This document shows positions 50,401-59,472 of a stretch of DNA of 64,000 nucleotides, in pieces. How positions within the stretch are numbered: position 1 is the stretch's first letter; the number at the start of each line of letters is the position of its first letter. This DNA comes from Przewalskia tangutica. Its lineage: Eukaryota; Streptophyta; Magnoliopsida; Solanales; Solanaceae. Both the position numbers and the translations under genes were made by a program. The stretch is from NCBI GenBank assembly GCA_029844215.1, contig CM056734.1, forward strand, positions 18,114,501-18,178,500, written 5' to 3'. The notes beneath the pieces were generated by a model, which saw only the letters and a program-made list of their open reading frames with translations, was not told where the DNA came from and did no database searches.

Positions 50401-50857
50401 TGAAGAGTTCATCAACATAAGGGGGGTATTTATAGCAAAACCAAAGGCCAACCAATGACCAAGATCTAGCCAAGTGCAAGGCAAGTGTAAGGCCAAGATC
50501 AAGCCAAGTGCACCCTAACCCCTACTCCACAAAACATGGCACAAAACAAGCCACAAACAAGGCCAAAACAAGGCACAAAACCACGAACCAATCGGCCAAG
50601 GCCAAGCCTCCTCTTTACAGTCAACGAGGGTGACAAGTGTCACCCTCCGTTGTCCAAAAATGTTTCGCCTCTCGGAAAAATCCGCAAAATTAAAAATGAC
50701 ATAGCCGGAAATTCCCTACGAAGTCGTGGAAAACGTTTACCAAAAACGACTCTAATCGGGTGTTGTGTACAAAAATAATTCGGCCAAGCCTATTCTCAAG
50801 TTCGAAATTTCCTACGTACGTCCCTGCGTACATATTCTGGAAATACGGGGTATAACA
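47464..50857 (-). repeat. 5' LTR of Tekay-like 2
   Basis: It begins TGTCACGACCGAACCGGGCG and ends AAATACGGGGTATAACA. A minus-strand TATA box lies at about 50426-50434. The 25-bp motif lies at 49400 and 49425. Relative to the partner LTR it lacks short pieces, for example gaccgaaccgggcgtgatcg against gacccgaacccgggcccgtgactgg at the very start. Confidence 0.93.
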
Positions 50858-50975
50858 CTCCCTCAGGGACAGAATCGAGGCACTGATCAGAGAAGGGGTA
50901 ATTCAGCTAAAGGATCCTGCCCCAAATGTGCATGATAACCCCTTGCCAAACCACGCCACGCCATGTGCACTGATA

Positions 50976-51238
50976 ACCTCGGATGAGAATACACTCGCCT
51001 ATGCCCATTCCGCCTCGAATCGGCCATTTATCCGAGCACGCACCACGCAGAGGCCGTAAGAGGAGATAGCGAGCATGAAGACCCGGCCATCCACGGCGAG
51101 CGAAGGCATATTGATTGGATTTGCACCCCTGTCTTGGTCCGCCTAGAGCCTGGATAGGAAAAACGATTTATTTTAGCAGAATAATTTATAAACTCATATT
51201 TAAGCTTTAATAATGTTTTCTTTCGTTTTGCTTGTAAT
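50976..51238 (+). other. Post-gag junction of Ogre-like element 3
   Basis: Right after the last gag motif the sequence continues through a short GC-rich stretch (to about 51150) of no recognisable family and then an AT-rich stretch that leads to the first paired-hairpin motif. The pol region of a full Ogre (several kb) would belong here and is absent, so a large deletion must end in this interval. Confidence 0.5.
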
Positions 51239-51403
51239 GAACTACGTTTGACCTGATTCCCTTAGTGGATACGTGGCGCCGCCTCGGCCTGGTCCACATC
51301 TAGAATTTTAATTTTCCCAATATTCGCCAGAATGAACTACGTTCGACCTGATTCCCTCATGGGGATACGTAGGCGGCCTAAATCGGCTTCGGTCACACCA
51401 TTA
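51239..51403 (+). repeat. Paired-hairpin motif copies F and G in Ogre-like element 3
   Basis: Copies begin at about 51239 and 51335, 96 bases apart. Copy G has CTACG (51337-51341) matching CGTAG (51368-51372), an inner TCCC/GGGA pair, and a following GCC...GGC stem. Copy F has lost the A of CGTAG (it reads ACGTGGCGCC). The same motif occurs five times in element 1 at 3119-5140, and the phrase ggtcacaccattag after copies E and G is shared. Confidence 0.7.
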
Positions 51404-52049
51404 GGAAACTCTCCCTTCGTTCTGAAAATGACAAGAATACACATAGCATACAAGCAACTACATTAAGACCCACTTTAGGCCGCATAACTTTTCAAAATCG
51501 GGACAATGTAGAAACCAAATGCGGTCATGAGTCCAAACAAAGCCGTGCACGCGATATCAGGAGCAAGGCGGAAGTCGATACGAATCGACCCCCAAAACTC
51601 ACAAATTTTCTGAGCGCAGTCTTTTCGTATTTAATGTATGCAGTGCAATAGCCAAGGTAAAATACGCTAAAAGTTTCTTCAGATAGCGTAAACAATAAAA
51701 GCAAAGAAAGGCGCAGGATGACAACAATCCAAGGTCCGCAGCAAAAGCAGCAGCAGCAGAAAGGTGCATCAACAATCAACAATCAAAGTTCAAAACGCAC
51801 AACAAAGTCTAGCACACCGGCGTGGGCATAAAGTCAAATTTGCAACCAACGCATCGCGCCCAACAAAGGCATCATGGCACTGCAGCTGCTCAAAGATGTC
51901 CGCAAAGACAACATCGCAATATTCATCAGCGACGTGATTTACATCTCTACCCATAAAATTGCACTTCCCATATATGCTTACCATTTTGTTTAAACAGTAT
52001 ACACTAACGCTTCTCGCTTAGCTTGAGCATTTATTCTACGGCGAGCAAA
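51404..52049 (+). other. 3' untranslated stretch of Ogre-like element 3
   Basis: It matches element 2 reversed (about 16014-16650): gacccactttagg (51468), the cccccaaaactcacaa phrase (51590), a GCAGCAGCAG run (51740-51760) and the spacer with gcacttcccatatatgc (51960). It holds no open frame of interest; a 85-codon minus-strand frame at 51525-51782 is not conserved in the other elements. Confidence 0.65.
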
Positions 52050-52460
52050 TGACACGTCCAGGCAACGACGTGATCAGCAAGTCCACGCAACAACGCCAGC
52101 AGCAACACGTCCAGACAACGACGTAATCGGCAAGTCCACGCAACGACGCCAGCAGCAACACGTCCAGACAACGACGTAATCAGCAAGTCCACGCAACGAC
52201 GCCAGCAAAGAACACGCCCGCATAATGACGTAATCGCAAGTCCATGCAACGACGCCAAGAAGAACACGCCCGCATAACGACGTAATCAAGAAGTCCACGC
52301 AACGACGCCAAAGAAGAACACGCCCGCATAACGACGTGATCAGCAAGTCCACGCAACGACTGCAGCAGCGACACGTCCAGACAACGACGTAATCAGCAAG
52401 TCCACGCAACGACGCCAAAGAAGAACACGCCCGCATAACGACGTTATCGACAAAGAAGTC
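52050..52460 (+). repeat. Tandem array, 53-bp period, in the Ogre 3 3' module
   Basis: Units begin at about 52055, 52108, 52161, 52215, 52267, 52321, 52374 and 52428, so eight units of 52-54 bp. Each has two related halves: CGTCCAGACAACGACGTAAT and GTCCACGCAACGACGCCAGC. Some units read CGCCCGCATAACGACG instead. The minus-strand open frames across it are products of periodicity. Confidence 0.93.
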
Positions 52461-52613
52461 CGAAACGACGCCATCATCGCGATATCACATCTACACAGTG
52501 GACGATTTTCTCGTTCTCAAAATTGCATTTTTTCTCATTCATGCTTTATTATTCGCTTAGCGCTTATGCACTAACTCTTCCTCGAGCTTTAGTCTACGCG
52601 AGCAGAAGAATAA

Positions 52614-52797
52614 GTCCAAAACGACGCCAAGTCCAAAACGACGCCAAGTCCGAAACGACGCCAAGTCCAAAACGACGCCAGTCCAAAACGACGCCAGTCC
52701 GAAACGACGCCAGTCCGAAACGACGCCAGTCCGAAACGACGCCAGTCCGAAACGACGCCGAGTCCAAACGACGCCAAGTCCGAAACGACGACAAGTC
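52614..52797 (+). repeat. Tandem array, 16-17 bp period, in the Ogre 3 3' module
   Basis: Eleven copies of GTCCGAAACGACGCCA or GTCCAAAACGACGCCAA. The core AACGACGCCA is the same as in the 53-bp array upstream and in the 84-bp array of element 1. The array sits between two copies of a 100-120 bp spacer (52481-52607 and 52798-52912). Confidence 0.93.
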
Positions 52798-53309
52798 AAG
52801 ATATCACATCTACGCAGGACGATTTCTCCGTTTCAAAATTGCAATTTTCTCATATATTATTCTCGTCTTAGCGCTTATGCACTAACTCTTTCGAGCTTTA
52901 GTCTACAGTGGCAATTGCAGCAGCGACAACGATCCGCATTCACAATCGCAACACGCCCGCAGCGGCGAAATCACAAAGATTTGCAGATCGCATCAACACA
53001 ACAGCATCATATTTCGCAGATAACCTTTTCTACTCACAGGTTGCATTACTTTAAAATTATGCATCATCATTTTGCCTTAATAAAGCATGCACTAACCGCT
53101 TGTTCAAGTCTTAGTACGCAGGAGCGGAGCACAACGTGGATTTTCTCTTACAATAACCGTGGCAATCTGCCGGGCCAACCTTCCCAACGATCGCGTAAGC
53201 GCCTGCCGTCGGTCCACTCGCTCACATCACCGTAGAACCCAAAGACCACAAGCCATAGCAAGACACCTGTGTTCAAGCCGCTTATATTCTTTTACTTTTT
53301 ACACCATAG

Positions 53310-53486
53310 CCCAAATGTCATCATAACTCGACATCGGGATGTTTTAAGTCCGCGTTAGCCCGCCTTGGTGTTTTGACCATAGCCCAGTGTCATCATAACT
53401 CGACACTGGGACAGCTTTGAGTCCGCGTTAGCCCGCCTTGGTGTTTTGACCATGGTAGCCCATTGTCGTCATAACTCGACACTGGG
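53310..53486 (+). repeat. Three CCCAGTGTC/GACACTGGG-type hairpins in Ogre-like element 3
   Basis: Arms lie at 53310-53319 with 53330-53338 (degraded: CCCAAATGTC, GACATCGGG), 53383-53391 with 53402-53410 (perfect) and 53459-53467 with 53478-53486 (CCCATTGTC, one mismatch). Loops are ATCATAACTC or similar. Starts are 73 and 76 bases apart. The triple matches 6712-6895 in element 1. Confidence 0.85.
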
Positions 53487-53552
53487 ACAGATTTTGATTT
53501 TTTGTGTCAGCCTTGTCTACCTGCCCAGCATTTTTGCTATTCTGAAGATCGA

Positions 53553-53623
53553 GACAAAATTGGCTATGAGTCAACGTCTTTGTCCGAAGATTCTTCCATC
53601 ATCTCCATACAAAGAGGGACAGC
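53553..53623 (+). other. Pre-polypurine-tract hairpin and polypurine tract, Ogre-like 3
   Basis: GACAAA (53553-53558) pairs with TTTGTC (53579-53584); inside it TTGGCT (53560-53565) pairs with AGTCAA (53569-53574) with one G-T pair. A conserved run to acaaagagggacagc follows, and AAAGAGGGA (53611-53619) is the likely plus-strand primer next to the LTR at 53624. Confidence 0.65.
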
Positions 53624-56600
53624 TGTTGACACCCAATTTTGACCCTCCCGTCCAGTCATTAACTATAAAATTACACTAATTTTGTAAAATAATTTTTTAG
53701 GGATTTTATAATAAAATGCAGCGAATAAAACATAAATACAGGCATAAATAAACAATTTAATAATGACATCGCATCTTACGTAGAGTTTCAAGCACTTAGA
53801 GTCCCGCGTCCGCGTTAATTGATTTCAAGCTCTGTCGTAATTCTTAAATAATTAATAAATACATAAAAGAAGTAATTTAGCAATGACGTCGTGTCAGGTA
53901 GCATAGCCGCATTTATTAATAATCATTTGTAATTTAAAATCATTTTTTATCTAATACATGCATTTAATAGCGTCGCATTTATAAAAAGCTTTAAACAATT
54001 CTTAAGAAAAATCATACTTGCATTTAGCATTTAAATAATCTAATCTAAACTCAATTCAGTTTTTATTTAACTTAATAATAATGCACAATAAATAAACGAT
54101 TTAATAATAGCGCCACATTCTAAAGTATTAAGCATTAATTAAGTAGCGCGTCCGTCTTTATTTTTATCTCAAACATAGATTAATGAAGCACCTAAATAAT
54201 TTAATCACATTAGTCCATTAATTTACCACTAATTAAAAGCCTAATTAATTACCTAAAACTAATACCCTAATTTAACTACCCAGCCCAAACCTTTTACCTC
54301 TTCACCACGAATTCAGCCCAATACACGCAGTTCTATTTCCTTATTACGCCTCACTTACCTTCACCACTCACTTTCTTCACTTCATTTCTTCCCGTCGACG
54401 AGCCCGTAAGGCGAAACCCTAAGCCTAATCCATCGCCAAGACCTTTCCGCTGCGTGATTCTCGCCGAGAATCCGGCAAATCGAACCCAAACCTTCCTCTT
54501 TTCAGCCAACGACATCTTACCATAACCAAAACCAGATCTTCCTTCAAATCGTTACCTTATCGAACCACTTCAAATCGAACCAAATCAGCGCCTGTTTTAG
54601 TAAACAATCAGCACCAATATTAGCCCAATCTCAGCCTTTATCTACTTACCAAGTTCAGAACTCAAAGTTGGGACTATAAATGGGGAGCAGGAGCAAGACA
54701 GGAAGGGCAGACATCGACGTGGACATCCTTAGCAGCAGTTAAGAACCACCACAAGAGAGCATATACGAGAGTCGAACAGACAAGAGGCGTGGCTCGGAGG
54801 AGTCCAACAAAGAACAGAGTCGAACGCAGAGCTCACGGGAAGAATCGACGAGCACAAGAGGCGTAAACATAGGTCGAACACCCTTCCTTTTACCTTTAAG
54901 GATACCTTTCTCCACAATCCGAAATTTTGCAGTCTAAGAGCAAGAACGAAATTTCGAAACCTTCTCTCAATTCTGGCCAAAAATCGCAGTTAGCCTTTAC
55001 CCTTTATTCGCATCGCAAAACAACTCTCCGAGTGGCACCGACGACTTGATACGCTCGGCGCCGTCCGAGAAGGTAAATTCGCCACCCTTTTTCTCGCTTT
55101 GAATTTCGTTTGGTTATTCGTATGTATGATATGCATTTAGTACGACGATCGACAGCGGATACTAAGCGATATCGATGTTTGGTATGTTTATTGGGTCGAT
55201 CGTGGAAAACCGCTTGCTAATATGAATTTCTACTAAAATTTGGGAATGTGGATCAAAACATGTCCAGTGTCCGCATTAGCATTTGTCAGGTACACGCGCA
55301 TGTGATTAAATGAATCGCTTATTGTTGGAGGCTATCCAAAGTACTTTGATCATATTAAATTTGTTTTGAGGTCAGATGTGCAACTTATGTTAAAGTAATT
55401 TCGTATGCCGTATGTAATGATGTCGCATTCATCTATAAGTCAAGAAGTGCTACATTTGTAAGCCTAGTTGTATTAAAGGACACATAAAAGCAAGATAATC
55501 TTAATCGATTTACGCACTCAAATACGTATTTGTGTAATTCCTTTACGTGTCTATCATGACTCGCCGCTAGTAGATCTGTTTCAAATGTTTATTAGTTCGG
55601 CTAGAAATCTATGTACCTAAAAGTTTTCTTTACGCATGACATCGTGATCCTTGTTTGACGGGTTGGGCAAGCATGTGAAGATTCCTTGTCAATCGCTTGT
55701 TTACACTAGAGTTCATATCCGCGTCAGGTCGCCAATCCTAAATAATTGTTAGTGGCTATTGCCCGCCCCATCTTCCAAAGATCAATGTGTATTGGAGCAT
55801 GCCTACCATCTCTTTAGCTTCACGTATACAACATTACCGCCATTATGAAGCATTTTCACTAAACATCGTGAATACGAATCAGCATTTATCTTGGCCAAAT
55901 TAGTTAGGCATGTCAAAATAGTCTTCCTAGTAGTGGTTCATCACTCTTATTAGTTCAACAAAGTCGACTCGAATTTATTCTCTGTTTAAAGAAATTGATC
56001 ATGTTAATATGCTTTCAAGCTACATTGTATGCCATGTCAATCTATTGTGCAGCCTAAATGATGTTTGTATCAAATGCCCTGCATTAATTTAAATCCCCCT
56101 TCTGTTGCATGCCGTCTCGATTTATAGTCATATAATATGGTAAGTGAAAGGCATGGCGTATGACTTGAACACAGATCTTTGCTTAACAAATTATGGCCTA
56201 TCTAGATTGCCTGTTAGGAATGTATATGTTTGTCTCACTTGGATTTCTAAACTAGTACATCAAGAAAATCTCTTAGGCCATAGGAATACCGCCGCCATCG
56301 GTTCTCATAGCACATCCGTGGTGCTTGTGGTCACGCCGCTTGTTTGGACGGGTGTCATGGCCGCCGCTTTGGGTCTATATTACTGCTACCATTACATTCC
56401 TGCTGATTAATTGGAATATGCATGATATTATCTTGGCATGCTATTATCCAGGAACACTGATTTTCCCGATATTTGTTTATTACGTGACATATTTTCAGGG
56501 CATATACTAATCCTTATCTTTCCTTTCTTGTTACATGAAATGCATCGGAGCAAAACGAAGAGTCTCACGGCGAGACTCATCGCGAGCCACTTCAAATGGC

Positions 56601-57634
56601 AACCCGCGTCTATGTGCACCCGCATTCGCATTCCCGCCTTCAAGGATTCCAAAACAACAGGCGGATTGATATTGTCATCCCAAGACAATCCTCTTACTCT
56701 CTCGATCCCATCCGCTTAAAGTTTGTGTCTTTTATTTACTGTAATTTTATCACTAAATTTGTAATTAATAGAATACTTAGAATAGTCAAACCTTGAATCA
56801 ATAAATAGGAATTAATTTAATTTTGCTTCCCTTAAGTTAATTACTTTAGGCACGCCATACATTGTTTAGCATTTATAATAAACCACTCAATAATTTTCAC
56901 TTGCATAATCAATCATGTAGCTAGGATATTATTTGTGATCAAATTCCTAACCCATTTTCAAAATTCATTATCATTCATGAAAACTATTTTTGCTTGCTAA
57001 ATAGTCACTTTGCATGCTATGATTATTTTATAATGCATATTTTGCCATAATTGATTTTGCATTACTACTTCTATATTATGCTATACAATCGAATAAATTC
57101 ATGTAAACACCTTATGAATGCATGTTTTCCATCAAAACTAACTTTATATATATTAAAACAAAATCTTACATGTTCTTTTGGTCAAAATACATCTTATATG
57201 TTTTAAATACTTTCTTTTGAATATTTTCAAAACACGCATTTCTCTAACATAATAATTAACCCTAGGTTTGGCAGGACAACCGCAAGTTAGCGGATCTTAG
57301 AGGGTGCCTAACCCCTTCCCTCTAGATTAATAAAGAGCCCTTACCCAGAATCTCATTAAGTTTAGCAGACCATTAAAATGGAGTTAATGTTTTACTTCAA
57401 ACTAGTTAAACATTTAGGTGTCCTAATTCACCCAATTAATTAGGTGGCGACTCCGCGAACCCTTAGCATTCTAGCAACCCTTTAGCATTTTAGCACCCTT
57501 TTAAACTTTAGCCTCTTTTTGCAATTTTAGCACCTTTTAGCACTTTAATATTTGTTTGCACTTTTAACATTTAGCACTCTATTTTCTAACATTGCATTTT
57601 AAGCAGGATTCGCTGGCCGAAAAATGGCGCGACA
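53624..57634 (+). repeat. 3' LTR of Ogre-like element 3 (4011 bp)
   Basis: It starts TGTTGACACCCAATTTTGAC and ends AAAATGGCGCGACA, followed by the target duplication ctcat. It matches 35679-39712. A TATA box lies at 54675-54681 and the palindrome GAGTCTC/GAGACTC near 56560-56578. Open frames at 56144-56410 and 56438-56719 repeat those of the left LTR and have no known domain. Confidence 0.95.
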
Positions 57635-57639
57635 CTCAT

Positions 57640-59472
57640 CATGAATCTAACCATATCTAATAAGGTACGATTTCTCCTCTCAGCAACACCATTCATTTGT
57701 GGCGTTTCGGGAGGTGTCCATTGTGATTGAACTCCATAAAGCTTCAAGTAATCTAGAAATTCTTTACACAAGTACTCACCTCCCCGATATGATCGAAGAG
57801 TTTTGATATTTGTTTCAAGTTGCTTCTCTACTTCTGATTTGTACTCCATGAAATTTCTCAAAAGCTTCCGACTTATGTTTCATAAGATACACATGCCCAA
57901 ACCTTGAAAAATCATCTGTAAAAGTGATGAAATAAAGAAAGTCTCCCTTAGCTTGAGTTGGAAAAGGCTCACATACATCGGTATGGACTAACTCAAGCAC
58001 CTCTTTGGCACGTACTCCTTTCCCAGAAAGTGATTTGGCTGTCATCTTTCCTCTTAAGCAAGATTCGCAATCACCATATGAATCTAAGTTAAATGGTTCT
58101 AAGTAATCTAATTTCCTCAATCTTGCTATCCTTGATTCATTGATGTTACCAAGTCTGCAATGCCATAAGTAGGTGGGATTTGTTTGATTACTTATTTTAG
58201 CTCTTTTATTTTGTATATTGAAAATTTCATGGCTGCAGTTTAGAACATACAATTCATCCACAAGCGGAGCATTTCCACAAATAAAACCATCATAAGATAA
58301 AACATAATTTCCATTGGTAATATGTGAGGAAAACCCTTCAATGTCTAACATAGGGATATAAATAATATTTCTCGTCAAAGACGGAACAAAATAACAATTA
58401 TTAACTTCTAAACAAAAGCCTGAAGGTAAATATAGTCTATAAGTCCCCACGCGTTCTGCATCATCTCTAGCTCCATTGCCAACGCGTAGATCTACTTCCC
58501 AAGGTCCAACCTTTTTGCTGTCAATTAGCCTCTGCACATTATTACAAATGTGTGAGCGACAAGCGGTATCTAATACCCAACAGTGAGAATTAGTTATATA
58601 CATATTTATTTCAATAACAAACATACCTTGTCCAGCAGGGCCAACACCTTATGCTTTGTCTCCCCTGGGGCTGTACAGTCATTCTTCCAATGTCCATTTC
58701 TCTTACAATTGAGGCAAACACCAGCAGCTATCTTGGCCTTCTTTCGAACAACTCCTTTAGGTTTCATAGCTGTGGGTTTGGTGGCAACCGCATTACCCTT
58801 CTTCTTCTGCATATTCTTACCCTTAGGTTTGAACTTGCTAGATGAGCCCACCATGAGCACATCTTTACCTTTGGAGGTGGACGACTCGAAGGTCTTCAAC
58901 ATATTATGAAATTTTGGGAGACTCACTTTCGTTCCATTCATGTTGTAATTCACAATGAAGTTCTCAAAGAAACCAGAAAGCGAGTTCAAGATTAGATTAA
59001 CAGAAACATTTGCAGGCAGCTTCGTTCCAATCGAAGCCAACCTCTCAATTAATCCAATAATCTTCAAAACATGTTGTGACACATGACCCCATTCGTTCAG
59101 CTTACACTTAAAGAGATCTTTCTACAGTTCATACTCCATTGTCTGAGATTGTGAGTCATAGAGACTCTTCAAGTGTTCTAGCATCTCGTTGGGGCCCATA
59201 TTTTCATGATGTCTTTGTAACTCTGGAGTCATAGAAGATAGCATAACACACTGTGATGCAACAACATCATCAAGATATTTCTGATAGGCTGTTTTATCAA
59301 ACAGAGCATACTCTTCAGAATCTTCAGCAGGGATTGTAGGGAGTGTTGTATCCAATACATACTCAATCTTTTCTAATCGCGGTACCAAACACAGATTTCT
59401 TAACCAGTCAGGAAAATTGGCTTCATTCAACTTGTTCGTTTCAACCAACATTTTAAGTGACAGATTCGACAT
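57640..59472 (-). pseudogene. Copia B gag, protease and integrase (first part)
   Basis: On the minus strand an ATG at 59472 opens gag (LNEANFPDWLRNLCLV, YDSQSQTMEYEL), broken by a stop at 59122, then continues in the same frame to the zinc knuckle CLNCKRNGHWKNDC near 58700. After a frameshift near 58615 the protease follows as WVLDTACRSHIC, where DTA stands in place of the usual D-S/T-G, then the pre-integrase region (YLWHCRLGNINESRI, CESCLRGKM) and integrase core (HTDVCEPFP, TDDFSRFGHVYL). After another shift near 57840 comes RSYRGGEYLCKEF, then PQMNGVAERRNRTLLDMVR, which holds the last catalytic glutamate. It is cut at 57639 by Ogre-like 3 and continues at 35678. Confidence 0.95.

Larger units (their letters stand above)
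42165..50857 (-). mobile_element. Del/Tekay-like element 2 nested in the Ogre 3 gag
   Basis: Two LTRs of 3391 and 3394 bp (42165-45555 and 47464-50857) enclose only 1.9 kb. Gag text of the host element flanks both ends. The target duplication is blurred: cactc lies on both sides if one allows the loss of a T from the left LTR start (GTCACG in place of TGTCACG) and of a CA at the right end. A purine-rich tract complement is next to the left LTR and a degenerate initiator-Met primer site (gctcgatacca, one T short) next to the right LTR, so the element is on the minus strand. It is related to but distinct from Tekay-like 1. Confidence 0.88.
41112..50975 (+). pseudogene. Broken Ogre/Tat gag, split by Tekay-like 2
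   Basis: The first open part (41112-41363) contains YEDLC, FELFDGKGTPRT and IMKLFIR, which fit the retrotransposon gag domain of Ogre/Tat elements. The next part, in another frame, reads EALDWYTTK at about 41368-41400 and later EVEKK at about 41490, and continues brokenly to about 41700. A late piece near 42098 reads WYDENKRC, the start of a cysteine/histidine region; after the nested element it resumes at about 50870 with RIEALIREGVIQLKDPAPN. Frameshifts at about 41360 sit where one base seems missing in a GC-containing triplet. After 50975 the expected protease and polymerase are absent. Confidence 0.75.
35679..57634 (+). mobile_element. Tat/Ogre-like LTR retrotransposon 3, with a nested Tekay-like element
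   Basis: It is flanked by perfect five-base duplications ctcat (35674-35678 and 57635-57639) inside the copia B integrase. It has two LTRs of 4034 and 4011 bp with termini TGTTGACACCC and GGGCGCGACA or similar, a tRNA-Arg primer site, a leader and a broken gag interrupted by an 8.7-kb Tekay-like element. A non-coding 3' module and polypurine tract follow. No protease, RT, RNase H or integrase is present. Without the nested element it is about 13.3 kb. Length of LTRs, primer type and gag style fit the Ogre branch of the Tat clade. Confidence 0.95.

Noticed and set aside
52050..52800. CRISPR-like appearance of short repeats with spacing
   Set aside because: The repeats are head-to-tail without unique spacers, and the context is a plant retrotransposon.
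52031..52885. Repetitive minus-strand frames rich in RRCVDL and SFRTGVVS-like residues
   Set aside because: Products of the 53-bp and 16-bp arrays, not conserved as protein between elements.
38230..56800. Open frames in the Ogre 3 LTRs (for example 38516-38797 and 56144-56719)
   Set aside because: They lie in LTRs, their frames shift between the two copies and they have no known domain.
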